The notes below the pieces were generated by a model. The model did not search any database. It was given only the letters and a program-made list of their open reading frames with translations, and was not told the origin of the DNA. Below, one piece after another: positions 15,430 through 24,146 of a stretch of DNA of 64,000 bases. How positions within the stretch are numbered: the stretch's first letter is position 1; each line of letters begins with the position of its first letter. The translations under genes were made by a program, and so were the position numbers. The stretch covers positions 186,001-250,000 of the forward strand of contig CAKSZH010000002.1 in assembly GCA_934525675.1 (NCBI GenBank), in the 5' to 3' direction. Source of the stretch: an uncultured Eubacteriales bacterium. GTDB taxonomy: Bacteria > Bacillota > Clostridia > Oscillospirales > CAG-272.

Positions 15430-15957
15430 TCAACCCTCGCGGTCATATCCCGCTTCGGGTTCTTCCCAGGTCCGGGAACTCGGGCACTTGCCGAGCATCA
15501 GAAGATTTCCGGACGGATCAAGGAACCTTGCCGTAACCATCCAGTCGTCTCTGTCGGGAGGCAGTTCACCGAGCAGCGTTCCGCCGGCAAGGATGACCTC
15601 GTCTGCGGTCACGGCATACGGTTGATCCATATGCACCTCCATGCTCGGGTAAGGCTGTAACGGTTCATCATCCGTGTGAAATGCCATCACATTCATATGT
15701 CCCGGTGTCAGACCTTCCCATGTCTCATAGCTGGGTCCGGTTGCAATCAGAAGAGAAGGCTTGTTGCTTCCCTTCTTTGCACCGCCTGCCGCTTCCGGCA
15801 ATTCAAAGAGGTCCCAGCCGAATACATTGACATAAAAGTTTTGAAAGCGTTTGAAATCACGATATTGCATCATCAGCATCCGGACTCTGCCGTGCAGATC
15901 TTTTTTCGGATACTTTTTCGGAGCGCGGTAGGGGTATTGATGTTTGATTTCTGTCAT
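15430..15957 (-). CDS. VOC-family protein
   Basis: A 175-residue VOC-fold paralog, the most divergent of the tandem four. It keeps YRDFKRFQNFYVNVFGWDLF, ATGPSYETWEGLTPGHMN and SSRTWEEPEAGYDRE, but reads LGKCPS where the others read LWKCPS, and has Met at the Glu site (DPSGNLLMLG). ATG 15957 with AAGGAG upstream is preferred to the longer open frame to 16017, which would overlap the GH1 gene. It starts 19 nt after the GH1 stop. Confidence 0.83.
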   Translation of the reverse strand: MTEIKHQYPYRAPKKYPKKDLHGRVRMLMMQYRDFKRFQNFYVNVFGWDLFELPEAAGGAKKGSNKPSLLIATGPSYETWEGLTPGHMNVMAFHTDDEPLQPYPSMEVHMDQPYAVTADEVILAGGTLLGELPPDRDDWMVTARFLDPSGNLLMLGKCPSSRTWEEPEAGYDREG

Positions 15958-15976
15958 CCCGCCGACACTCCTTTCT

Positions 15977-17386
15977 TTATTCTTTTGTCTCGTGAAGGCT
16001 CTCCCCGTTGGAAGCAATCACATCGCGGTACCAGTAGAAGCTCTTCTTGCGGTAACGTGCAAGCGTTCCGTTGCCCTTGTTGTCACGGTCAACGTAAATA
16101 TAACCGTACCGCTTTTCCATTTCCGCAGTAGACGCACTGACAAGGTCAATGCAACCCCAGGAGGTAAATCCGAACACATCGACGCCGTCTTCGATAGCAG
16201 CTTCTACCTGAAGCAGATGCTGGCGGAGGAAGTCGATACGGTAATCATCGTTGACGGTGAAGGAACCGTGCCCGTCCTCGACCAACCGGTCGTGTGCACC
16301 GAGTCCGCATTCCGCGACGAACAACGGCTTCTGGTATCTCTCGTAGAACTCGTTGAGAATATAACGGAGTCCCTGCGGGTCGATCTGCCAGCCCCAGTCG
16401 GTGGATTTGAGGTAGGGGTTCGGTGTTGCGCTCGAGAAGTACATTTCCTTGACCTTTGTGGGATCTGCGGATGCGCACAGACTCCAGTAATAGCTGAAGG
16501 AAACGAAATCAACCGAATTACGGAGCATTTCTTCGTCACCGGGCTCCATATGGAGGGTGATATTATTTTCGCGGTACCAGCGCTTGGCGTAAGAGGGATA
16601 ATAGCCACGCGCCTGCACATCGGTAAAGAGCAGATTAGTGTGGTTCATGTCCATTGCCTTGAGGACGTCGGCAGGATCGGGGGTCAGAGGGTAAACCGGC
16701 AGTGCCAGTACCATACAGCCGACCTTGTTTTCGGGATCCACCTCATGCGCGATCTTGGTTGCCTTTGAGGAAGCGATCAGTTCATGATGAATTGCCTGTA
16801 ATTTATCCCCCAGTGTAAGCTTGGACTTATCCGTCCAGATGCCGCCGCTCATGAACGGCTCCGACATGACGGTATTGATCTCGTTGAAGGTCAGCCAGTA
16901 TTTCACTTTTCTGCGGTAACGGCGGAACACGGTTTCTGCGTAACGTGCGAACAGTTCCACGGTTTCGCGGCTGCGGAAGCCGTCATATTTTTTGGAGATG
17001 GCAAGAGGCGTTTCGTAGTGGGAAAGAGTGACCAGAGGCTCAATGCCGTACTTGTGGCACTCATCAAACACGCGGTCGTAGAATTCCAGACCCTTTTCGT
17101 TCGGTTCTGCATCATCCCCGTTCGGGAAAATACGTGCCCAGGCGATAGACATCCGGAACACCTTGAAGCCCATTTCCGCAAACAGCTTGATGTCTTCCTT
17201 GTAACGGTGATAGAAATCAATGCCGATCAGCTTCAGGTTATCGGGAGTCGGCTCTTCGGTACGCGGCGTTGCAACGCCGTGGGGAAGCAGATCCTGAATG
17301 GACAACCCCTTGCCGTCCTCAAGATAAGCGCCCTCCATCTGATTTGCGGCGGTTGCGCCGCCCCAGAGAAAATTCTTCGGAAACAT
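15977..17386 (-). CDS. GH1 6-phospho-beta-glucosidase type glycosidase
   Basis: A 469-residue family 1 glycoside hydrolase. The N-terminus is FLWGGATAANQMEGAY. The acid/base Glu lies in TFNEIN (about 165) and the nucleophile Glu in VAECGLG (about 356). The stretch LVSASTAEMEKRYGYIYVD (about 415-432) carries the Ser/Lys/Tyr pattern of enzymes that bind a 6-phosphate, so a phosphorylated beta-glucoside is the likely substrate. No PTS is encoded nearby. Instead its ATG overlaps the stop of a ROK kinase gene (TGATG), which could supply the phosphate. An ABC transporter precedes both. Confidence 0.9.
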   Translation of the reverse strand: MFPKNFLWGGATAANQMEGAYLEDGKGLSIQDLLPHGVATPRTEEPTPDNLKLIGIDFYHRYKEDIKLFAEMGFKVFRMSIAWARIFPNGDDAEPNEKGLEFYDRVFDECHKYGIEPLVTLSHYETPLAISKKYDGFRSRETVELFARYAETVFRRYRRKVKYWLTFNEINTVMSEPFMSGGIWTDKSKLTLGDKLQAIHHELIASSKATKIAHEVDPENKVGCMVLALPVYPLTPDPADVLKAMDMNHTNLLFTDVQARGYYPSYAKRWYRENNITLHMEPGDEEMLRNSVDFVSFSYYWSLCASADPTKVKEMYFSSATPNPYLKSTDWGWQIDPQGLRYILNEFYERYQKPLFVAECGLGAHDRLVEDGHGSFTVNDDYRIDFLRQHLLQVEAAIEDGVDVFGFTSWGCIDLVSASTAEMEKRYGYIYVDRDNKGNGTLARYRKKSFYWYRDVIASNGESLHETKE

Positions 17387-18372
17387 CAGTTCTCTCCTTT
17401 CCGGATCATGAAATTATAGGTTGCACCGAGCAGGTTACATTCGTCCCGGAAGGTACTGGGGACAACCACTGCTCTCATGTTTTCTGGAATGCCGATCGCG
17501 TCAGCATAGCGGGTCAGCTCCGCCGCAAGATCCGGGAAGATGCCGGTCTGCTTGGAAAGGCCGCCGCCGACCACGATCCTGTCGGGCGCGTAGCAGATCT
17601 GTACATTGAAAATCAGCACGGCAAGCGAACGGACCAGATCGTGATAAACTTCCAGCGCGTCAGGGTCTCCCTCGTTGACCCACGCCTCAAACTGTCTGCC
17701 GTCTGCTTTAATCTGCTTTACTTCGCCGGCAGGAGTCGGGAAATGATCGTGGTACTTGTCGTCGAGGAAATGCATCGTGGGCGCGGAATCCTGAAAATCC
17801 AGATCGAGATTTTTCTTTTTACAGAGTTTATAGGTAATTCCGAGCATCGCGGAATTTGCAAACGCACAGGAGAACATCGTCGGGTCATCGGGGTTTGTAA
17901 TCAGGTAGGAAAACTCACCTGCATTGAAATCTCTGCCGCTGTGGATCTTGTGATCCTTAATAAGACCACCGGCAATACCGGACCCGAGGATAACGACTGC
18001 GCCGTCCTTGCAGTCTGCAAGTCCGCCCATCCATGCTTCAGACAGAGCTCCGCACTTCCCGTCATTTTCAACCGCAACGGGAACGGGGCATTTCTTTGCA
18101 ATCAGTTCGGGAATTTCGTAACCGTACAACTGGGTGTACACGCCATTTGTGAAAAGCTTTCCGGTTTCCGGATCAATGTTGCCGGGCAGGCTGATGCCGA
18201 TGCCGGCGACCTGATCCTTCACAGGTTCATAGATCTCGTTGACCGTGTCAACAAACTGTTCGGGGGAATCGAGCGGCGCGGGCTTTTTGCCGCGGTACTC
18301 CATTTTCCCGTTTTCATCGACGACGGCATACTTTACCGAGCTGCCGCCGAAATCAAGTGCCAATACTTTCAT
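17386..18372 (-). CDS. ROK-family sugar kinase
   Basis: A 328-residue ROK protein. The ATP phosphate loop is ALDFGGSSVKYAVV at the N-terminus. The sugar-binding region is VAVENDGKCGALSEAW with catalytic Asp, and the second ATP motif is VVILGSGIAGGLI. The zinc-binding CxCGxxGC motif of many ROK proteins is missing. It begins at ATG 18372 after CGGAGAA and is coupled to the GH1 gene. In this place it may phosphorylate an imported glycoside (as ROK beta-glucoside kinases do) or the sugar released. Confidence 0.88.
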   Translation of the reverse strand: MKVLALDFGGSSVKYAVVDENGKMEYRGKKPAPLDSPEQFVDTVNEIYEPVKDQVAGIGISLPGNIDPETGKLFTNGVYTQLYGYEIPELIAKKCPVPVAVENDGKCGALSEAWMGGLADCKDGAVVILGSGIAGGLIKDHKIHSGRDFNAGEFSYLITNPDDPTMFSCAFANSAMLGITYKLCKKKNLDLDFQDSAPTMHFLDDKYHDHFPTPAGEVKQIKADGRQFEAWVNEGDPDALEVYHDLVRSLAVLIFNVQICYAPDRIVVGGGLSKQTGIFPDLAAELTRYADAIGIPENMRAVVVPSTFRDECNLLGATYNFMIRKGEN

Positions 18373-18473
18373 GATCTGTTCTCCGTTCTTGCGTATTTCG
18401 TTTTACGTAGTGTTCAAATGCTTCCGTGATATCCGGGATCTGTTTGCAACATTTCCACCGCACAAAGCAGAAA

Positions 18474-18848
18474 TCACTGATAAATTTTTGCAACGGGTTT
18501 CCCTTCCCGGCGAAGCTCGTCGGCAAGGGCTTTTATATCCACCGGCTCATCTACATACAGAAGCTCTTCGCGCTCCCATTCGTAGAAATTGTGCCGTTCC
18601 ACTTCAATTTTCTGGCAGGTTTCGTCATCCGCCCAAGCCTCAAACATTCTGCCGAACACCTCGAAATCTTCGTATACGCGTTCGTGCACTCTGGTCTGGG
18701 ACCGCTCTGCGCCGGAATAGTAACGGTAGCGGCGCGGCAGAGGATGACCGAGTCTTGCTTCCTCGTCATCGGTCTTTCTTTCAAGCTCCAGCTCCTGAAG
18801 CCATTTTTCAAAGGGGATTTTTTGTGTCTGACGATACATGAATCTCAT
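18474..18848 (-). CDS. Small paralogous protein, probable dimeric alpha+beta barrel
   Basis: A 124-residue protein with no motif I can name. It shares with its upstream neighbour the order LGHPLPRRYRYYSG, a charged Arg/Glu-rich helix, YEWEREELLYVDEP and a short tail, so the two arose by duplication. The length and strand-helix-strand pattern suit the NIPSNAP/EthD-like barrel fold, which is a guess. Its ATG overlaps the neighbour's stop as ATGA, so a heterodimer is plausible. It lies between the transporter genes and the ROK kinase. Confidence 0.72.
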   Translation of the reverse strand: MRFMYRQTQKIPFEKWLQELELERKTDDEEARLGHPLPRRYRYYSGAERSQTRVHERVYEDFEVFGRMFEAWADDETCQKIEVERHNFYEWEREELLYVDEPVDIKALADELRREGKPVAKIYQ

Positions 18849-19276
18849 TCTGCGTGTTCCTCCGATCCTGTTTTGTCAGGCATTTTATAATTCGGGTTGA
18901 CGGTGTAGCGGATGGTTCTTCCCTGCTCCGCCGCCATCTGAATCCACGGGATAATCGGGTCGCGCGCATCATCCACATAGAGGATCTCCTGACGGCGCCA
19001 TGTGTAGACCCCTTCCCATTCACGCTCAAGCTCTGCCCATTCCGGGTCCTTGGTGCATTCGACAAACAGGCGGGTGTAATCCGCAATGGATTCATATTCG
19101 TATTCCTGGATCCGGATGCGCGAATCCATATTCCCGGTAAACGGACGCATCCGCATGGGGACCGGGAGACCGAGGCGCACCGCACAAAGATCACTCCTGT
19201 GTTCCATTTCCGCCTGCTTCTCGCGGTTTTCGGGCGGGACTTCCATAATCTGCCGGAATAAAATCCGAATCTTCAT
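18845..19276 (-). CDS. Small paralogous protein, probable dimeric alpha+beta barrel
   Basis: A 143-residue protein, first of a coupled pair. It has RLGLPVPMRMRPFTGN, YEYESIADYTRLFVEC and VYTWRRQEILYVDDA, which align with the next gene. The C-terminus is longer and polar (YKMPDKTGSEEHAE). GGAGG sits before ATG 19276. I do not recognise the family with certainty. Small barrel proteins of this kind are often ligand-handling or mutarotase-like enzymes, which would suit a sugar operon. Confidence 0.72.
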   Translation of the reverse strand: MKIRILFRQIMEVPPENREKQAEMEHRSDLCAVRLGLPVPMRMRPFTGNMDSRIRIQEYEYESIADYTRLFVECTKDPEWAELEREWEGVYTWRRQEILYVDDARDPIIPWIQMAAEQGRTIRYTVNPNYKMPDKTGSEEHAE

Positions 19277-19298
19277 AAGTGTACCTCCATTTTCTCCG

Positions 19299-19332
19299 CG
19301 CGGGCGGTCAGCTTGTTGCCTGACCGCCCGCG
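19299..19332 (-). promoter_or_regulatory. Intercistronic hairpin behind the permease gene
   Basis: CGCGGGCGGTCA pairs perfectly with TGACCGCCCGCG. On the minus strand no T run follows, so it is more likely an mRNA-stabilising or processing hairpin that lets transporter and enzyme genes differ in level. Confidence 0.65.
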
Positions 19333-19345
19333 GAAGAATGTGTAA

Positions 19346-20332
19346 TTATTCCTTTACGGGAGTCTTGCGACGGAAAATCTTTTCGAAGAACTTTTTGATC
19401 GCGTCCGCTTTGGACGAGCAAACCATGAACAGGATGACGAACACTGCGATCACGACCTTATTGAAAGAAGTAGGCAGATGAAGTGCCGTCATACCCATCT
19501 TCAGAATCTGGGTAATCAGTGCACCGCTGTAAATAGAGAAGATGATGTTACCCTTTCCGCAGACTGCCATACCGATCAACACGCACATCATCGCGTCAAA
19601 GACGGTGGATGCGCTGCCGAGCGTACCCTGCACTGCCGAACAGACGCCTGAATTGCTGAGGCTCAGAACACAATAGAGACCTGCGAACAGACCGGAGATA
19701 ATCAGTGCCGCTGCCTTGGTATTCACAGCATTGATGCCGTTGGTTTCCGCGACTGTCGCATTATTGCCGACCGCCCGGACTTTATAACCAATTTTGCGTT
19801 TGTAGTAAATGAATGCCGCAATCGCAAAGCAGGCGACGAATACAATCAGGTCCCACGGCTGTGTGCTGAGCACCTGATACTTGAAGTCAATGTGCACACC
19901 GGCACCGTTGAAAAGGATACGGGTGAGACTCTCGAAGATCAGGCAGACGCCGATCGAAGCGATCAGGGTGGGGATCCGAAGGAACTTGTAAACCGCACCG
20001 ACAATCGCACCGAGCAGAAGCGACAGAGCTATGACAGATACGGTATAAACAATCAGGGCGAGCGCAATGTTGTCGATCCCGAACGAGAGCCGTCCGGCAA
20101 CGATGCAGGCGAGAACAAAACGCGCACCGATCGAGAAGTCCCAGTTTCCGACCTTCATGTTGAACAGAACACCCCAACCGAGGACTGCGGGGGCGAATCC
20201 CTGCCGAAGCAGGGATATCACCGAGTTCATGGAACGGGTTTCCGGAGAAACCAGGAGAAGGATCACGATCATCAGCGCCGGAGCAATCACCGACACCGCG
20301 TAATTCTTGATGGTTGACAGAACTTTTTGCAT
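19346..20332 (-). CDS. Sugar ABC transporter permease (RbsC-like)
   Basis: A 328-residue polytopic protein of the ribose/xylose/galactoside permease family, with about 8-10 hydrophobic segments. The family segments NWDFSIGARFVLACIVAGRL and AVGNNATVAETNGINAVNTK are visible. It should form the membrane channel with the second permease at 21620 and the ATPase at 22587. Two different permease genes point to a heterodimeric channel. GGAGG precedes ATG 20332. The C-terminus is basic and cytoplasmic. Confidence 0.9.
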   Translation of the reverse strand: MQKVLSTIKNYAVSVIAPALMIVILLLVSPETRSMNSVISLLRQGFAPAVLGWGVLFNMKVGNWDFSIGARFVLACIVAGRLSFGIDNIALALIVYTVSVIALSLLLGAIVGAVYKFLRIPTLIASIGVCLIFESLTRILFNGAGVHIDFKYQVLSTQPWDLIVFVACFAIAAFIYYKRKIGYKVRAVGNNATVAETNGINAVNTKAAALIISGLFAGLYCVLSLSNSGVCSAVQGTLGSASTVFDAMMCVLIGMAVCGKGNIIFSIYSGALITQILKMGMTALHLPTSFNKVVIAVFVILFMVCSSKADAIKKFFEKIFRRKTPVKE

Positions 20333-20425
20333 GTCTTTACCTCCATACCGAATGGATCATTCCGGGATAACTGTGAATGGTTACAGAAAAATGTGATAAC
20401 TGTGGTAATAAATCGAACCGTCAGA

Positions 20426-21547
20426 TTAATTGATGCCGACTGCTTTCTTGACGAAGTCAATGCTCCAGTCATCAAGCACCTTCTGGTAATCCTCGGTCTT
20501 GACGTTTGCACCGACCAGGCTCTTGACCAGGTCGTCGCTGTACAGTTGGACGCTCTTATTGTCGACGTACTGGGAGAAGATGTCCATATCTTCTGCACTG
20601 GTGATCAGCAGAGGAGAAAGCGAGAGCTTGACAACTTTATCGGAAATCTTGTTACCCTGGATACGGTTGACCAGAGAAAGGAATGCGACAAGGCATTCAG
20701 TGGTGTAACCGCCGCAGCTTGCTGCGAGCCAACCTTCCTCAAATGCCTGCTTGTTGCCGTCAAAAGTATCGAAGGTTGCAACCTTAACGGAACCGGGGTC
20801 TCTGCCGGATTTCTTCAGTGCAGAAATAATGCTTTCGCCAACACCTGCGGTACCGGAAACTGCAAGGATTCCTGTCATATTCGGATAAAGATCAAGAGCT
20901 CTTTTAACGTTGTTTACGTTTTCATTCTGGTTGCCGGAGACAATTCTTTCACTACCGACAACGTTGATATTATATTCTTTGCATCCGTCCTCAAAACCCT
21001 TGTTACGCTCGACCATCATTGCGTCAGACGGGTCGCCGGTGAGTACGAACACATCCTTGATTCCCTGATCGGCAAGAACCTTGACCATCTGCTTGCAAAC
21101 GTCATAGCTGTTGTCGACGACACGGGTTACAAAGTAGGGGTTCGCTTCCATGGTAGCGAGAACGGAAGAATCCACGATCTCACGGTTACTGGTTGCGAAG
21201 TACACGCCGGCATCCTTGCAGGCATTGCCAAGCTGGATGTTTGCGGAGACGTCCATCGGGATGAAGTAAACGCCGTCGCAGCCAGCGTTAATCAGGTTTT
21301 CGCAGTCAGCAAGTTCGTCAGCAGTGGTGTAGCTGCCGAGCTTCCAGACAAGCTCCACGCCGAGCGCTTCAGCAGCTTTGTTTGCCCAAGCGTAGAAGGT
21401 GCCGCCCATTGCATCGGAGTTGCCGTACCAGATCATACCGATTTTGAGTTTCTTCGTATCGGGAGTTTTTTCGCCGCAGGAAAACAGTGCGACGGACATG
21501 GATGCGATCAGGAGGACCGCCAGAACGATGGAAAGAACTTTTTTCAT
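20426..21547 (-). CDS. Sugar-binding lipoprotein of the ABC transporter
   Basis: A 373-residue periplasmic-binding-protein-type lipoprotein. The signal peptide ends in the lipobox LFSC with Cys24 as the lipid-anchored residue. The mature part starts KIGMIWYGNSDAMGG and shows the two-domain pattern of the Peripla_BP_4 group (GCDGVYFIPMDVSANIQLG, LTGDPSDAMMVERNKGFEDG). Such proteins bind monosaccharides or small glycosides. AAAGGAG is upstream of ATG 21547. It lies between the two permease genes. Confidence 0.9.
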   Translation of the reverse strand: MKKVLSIVLAVLLIASMSVALFSCGEKTPDTKKLKIGMIWYGNSDAMGGTFYAWANKAAEALGVELVWKLGSYTTADELADCENLINAGCDGVYFIPMDVSANIQLGNACKDAGVYFATSNREIVDSSVLATMEANPYFVTRVVDNSYDVCKQMVKVLADQGIKDVFVLTGDPSDAMMVERNKGFEDGCKEYNINVVGSERIVSGNQNENVNNVKRALDLYPNMTGILAVSGTAGVGESIISALKKSGRDPGSVKVATFDTFDGNKQAFEEGWLAASCGGYTTECLVAFLSLVNRIQGNKISDKVVKLSLSPLLITSAEDMDIFSQYVDNKSVQLYSDDLVKSLVGANVKTEDYQKVLDDWSIDFVKKAVGIN

Positions 21548-21619
21548 TTCTTTACTCCTTTGAAATGTTTGTTATTTTGCGGCAGGATACTACCCTGCCA
21601 GAGCTACGTTTTGAAGAGA

Positions 21620-22573
21620 TCAGACGACCAGATCCTTCTGCGAACGGTCGGTGGAAATTGCAACCGTCGTCAGGAAGAAAACTGCACGGATGATATCCAC
21701 ATAGTCCGCGTTCACACCCCACAGCGTCAGACCGTTGTTGAGGATGAAGAAGATCAGGGTGCCGATGACGGCGGAGCTGATCCGGGAAGAAGAGCCGCCG
21801 CTCATCGAAAGTCCTCCAAGACACAGCGCCAGAAGCACGTTGGTCTCGAGGTTGGTACCGGTCGAACCGACGATACCGGGGCTGCGGATAATGGTCAGGC
21901 ATGCCGCAATACCGAGCGTCACACCGCTGATGACAAATGCGATGGTCTTGTACTTATTGACCGGAATACCGCTGAGCTGTGCCGCCTTGGGGTTGGCGCC
22001 GATCAGTTTCTGGTACTTACCGATCTTGGTGTAATTGAAGAGGAATGCACCGATCAGCACAACCGCAAGAACCACGATCAGGATGACGGTAAAATTGTTG
22101 AGATCCGCCGCCTGAAACTGCATCATGGTGTGGGTTGCCGCAACACTTTCTGCCACGCCGCGTCCGGCAAACATGATACACATACCGGCCATGAACGCGG
22201 GAATCTGTCCTTTGATGTGGAGCAGCGCGGAGAAGAGTCCGCAGATGATGCCGAACACCACGCAGAGGATGAAGAACAACACAAGATTGGTTCCTGTGAC
22301 GAGGAAGGAAAGCACTGCCGCGAGTGCACAGGCACCGCCGAGTGAGAAATCGAGGTTGTTGTGCGTCATGACAAATGCGGTACCGACCGCTGCGACCATG
22401 GTGATGGACGACTGCATGATCAAAGTGCGCAGGTTATTGATCTTGAGAAACCGTCCGTTTGTTGTTAAAGCAAACAGGATAAAGAGGACGACGAGACCGA
22501 TCGCCGGAATGAACTTCCGTACCGTTGAGAAGATCTTCTTACGGTTTTCCGGATTTTTGATTTTTTCTCCCAT
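21620..22573 (-). CDS. Sugar ABC transporter permease (RbsC-like)
   Basis: A 317-residue permease with about 8-10 membrane segments. It has NNLDFSLGGACALAAVLSFL and a cytoplasmic coupling loop LIGANPKAAQLSGIPVNKYK. ATG 22573 is preceded by AAGGAGGGG that overlaps the stop of the ATPase gene; the longer frame to 22600 would overlap it without need. Together with the product at 19346 it would make the channel. Confidence 0.9.
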   Translation of the reverse strand: MGEKIKNPENRKKIFSTVRKFIPAIGLVVLFILFALTTNGRFLKINNLRTLIMQSSITMVAAVGTAFVMTHNNLDFSLGGACALAAVLSFLVTGTNLVLFFILCVVFGIICGLFSALLHIKGQIPAFMAGMCIMFAGRGVAESVAATHTMMQFQAADLNNFTVILIVVLAVVLIGAFLFNYTKIGKYQKLIGANPKAAQLSGIPVNKYKTIAFVISGVTLGIAACLTIIRSPGIVGSTGTNLETNVLLALCLGGLSMSGGSSSRISSAVIGTLIFFILNNGLTLWGVNADYVDIIRAVFFLTTVAISTDRSQKDLVV

Positions 22574-22586
22574 AAGATTCCCCTCC

Positions 22587-24086
22587 TTACACGATCGCAC
22601 TGATGATCACGGATTCGGTCAGGTCCTTCGATCGTTTGAATTCGTTGGTCATCTTGCCGTCTTTCATGGTGATGATGCGGTCTGCCATACCGATCAGCTC
22701 CGCCATTTCCTCGGAAACCATCAGAATAGAGATTCCTTCATGCTTCATGGCTTCCATCAGTTTGTAAATCTTTTCCTTGACGCCGACGTCAATGCCGCGC
22801 GTCGGGCAGTCCATGATGAACACCTTGGAATCGTTCGCCAGCCACTTGGCGATGACAACCTTTTGCTTGTTACCGCCGGACAGGTCACGAACCATCTGCT
22901 CGATCCGGTTCATCTTGACTTCCATTTGTTTTGCTTTGTCCGAGGCGAGCTTCTTTTCGTCTGCCGGCGAAATGAAGAATCCACGCTTCAGCTTGTCCAG
23001 CGACGACGCGACGATGTTGTCGCGGATGCTGGTTGCCTGGAACAGGGACTCCTTATCACGGTCCTTCGGAATATACGCGACCTTGTGCCGGATGGACGTC
23101 GTGGTATTCTTGAGCGCCACATTTCCTTCGGTCAGGGTGACCGAACCGGAGGTCGGCTTGATTGCACCGAACACGGTTTTGAGCACGTCGTGCATACCGC
23201 ATTCGCTGAGCCCGCCGATACCGAGGATCTCACCTTTATGCAGGTCGAAGCTGATATCCGAGAACAGTCCGTCCACGGACAGATTTTTGACGGAGAGAGA
23301 TACCTCCGGATCATAGGTACAAGTGAAGTCGCCGCGGTAATACGAGCCGTCCACCTCTCTGCCGATCATGTTCTGACGCATGATTTGCGGCTCGATCTGA
23401 TCGCCCGTCAGGGTGGTGATGTACTTGCCGTCACGCATGACGACCACTTCATCGCAAAGCTTTTTGACCTCGTCCAGATCATGGGAAATGATCAGGATTG
23501 CGGTTCCCTTTTTCTTCTGCTCGAAGATGATCTCATACATCCGGTTGAGCCCCTTCTGGGAAAGTGCCGTTGTCGTCTCATCAATGATGAGAACGGACGG
23601 TTGCTGGCTGAGCGAACGCGCTGTTTCGATCATCTTTCGATCCTCGAAAGAATACGCTTCGATCATTTTCCCGGGGACAACGTCGGACAGCTGGTTTGCG
23701 TCCAGGATTTCCTTTGCCTTCGCGTTCAGCTTACGTATACTGACCATGCCGTGCTTCGACATCAGGTCCTCTTCTCCGAGGAACATATTCTCCGCAACGG
23801 TCATGCCGTCGATGGTACCCTGCTCCTGCGTCAGGTATTGGATACCCGCTTTGCGGGCATCCAGAACGGACTTCGGACGATAGGGCTTTCCGTGATACGT
23901 CATTTCACCGGAGGTCGGCGGGTAAACACCCGCGATCATGCTGGAGATTGTGGATTTACCGGAACCGTTTTCTCCGACAAGTCCCGTCACAATCCCGCTC
24001 TTGAGCTCCAGTGTTACGTCGGTCACTGCTTTGGTCGGGCCGAACTCTTTGACCATGTGTTCGGCTTTCAATACGATTTCTGCCAA
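22587..24086 (-). CDS. Sugar ABC transporter ATPase (RbsA-like, two domains)
   Basis: A 499-residue double ABC protein. The first domain has Walker A GENGSGKSTISSM (about 38) and Walker B LIIDETTT with ISHDLDEV following. The second domain has a degenerate Walker A (GIGGLSECGMHDVLKT) but keeps LSGGNKQKVVIAKWL, as usual in RbsA/XylG/MglA proteins. The start is TTG 24086 after GGAAGGAGG. It powers import of the operon's sugar ligand. Confidence 0.93.
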   Translation of the reverse strand: MAEIVLKAEHMVKEFGPTKAVTDVTLELKSGIVTGLVGENGSGKSTISSMIAGVYPPTSGEMTYHGKPYRPKSVLDARKAGIQYLTQEQGTIDGMTVAENMFLGEEDLMSKHGMVSIRKLNAKAKEILDANQLSDVVPGKMIEAYSFEDRKMIETARSLSQQPSVLIIDETTTALSQKGLNRMYEIIFEQKKKGTAILIISHDLDEVKKLCDEVVVMRDGKYITTLTGDQIEPQIMRQNMIGREVDGSYYRGDFTCTYDPEVSLSVKNLSVDGLFSDISFDLHKGEILGIGGLSECGMHDVLKTVFGAIKPTSGSVTLTEGNVALKNTTTSIRHKVAYIPKDRDKESLFQATSIRDNIVASSLDKLKRGFFISPADEKKLASDKAKQMEVKMNRIEQMVRDLSGGNKQKVVIAKWLANDSKVFIMDCPTRGIDVGVKEKIYKLMEAMKHEGISILMVSEEMAELIGMADRIITMKDGKMTNEFKRSKDLTESVIISAIV

Positions 24087-24146
24087 GGGTTTCCTCCTTC
24101 CCTTCCGTCATGCGGAAAGAAACAGTTTCTTAGATTCGGATTTGGA

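Noticed and set aside
18474..19276. L-rhamnose mutarotase (RhaM) annotation for the small pair
   Set aside because: Length and motifs do not match RhaM; only the presumed fold class is similar.
20327..22345. Open frame of 672 codons on the plus strand
   Set aside because: Antisense to the binding protein and permease genes; no ribosome binding site or recognisable domain.
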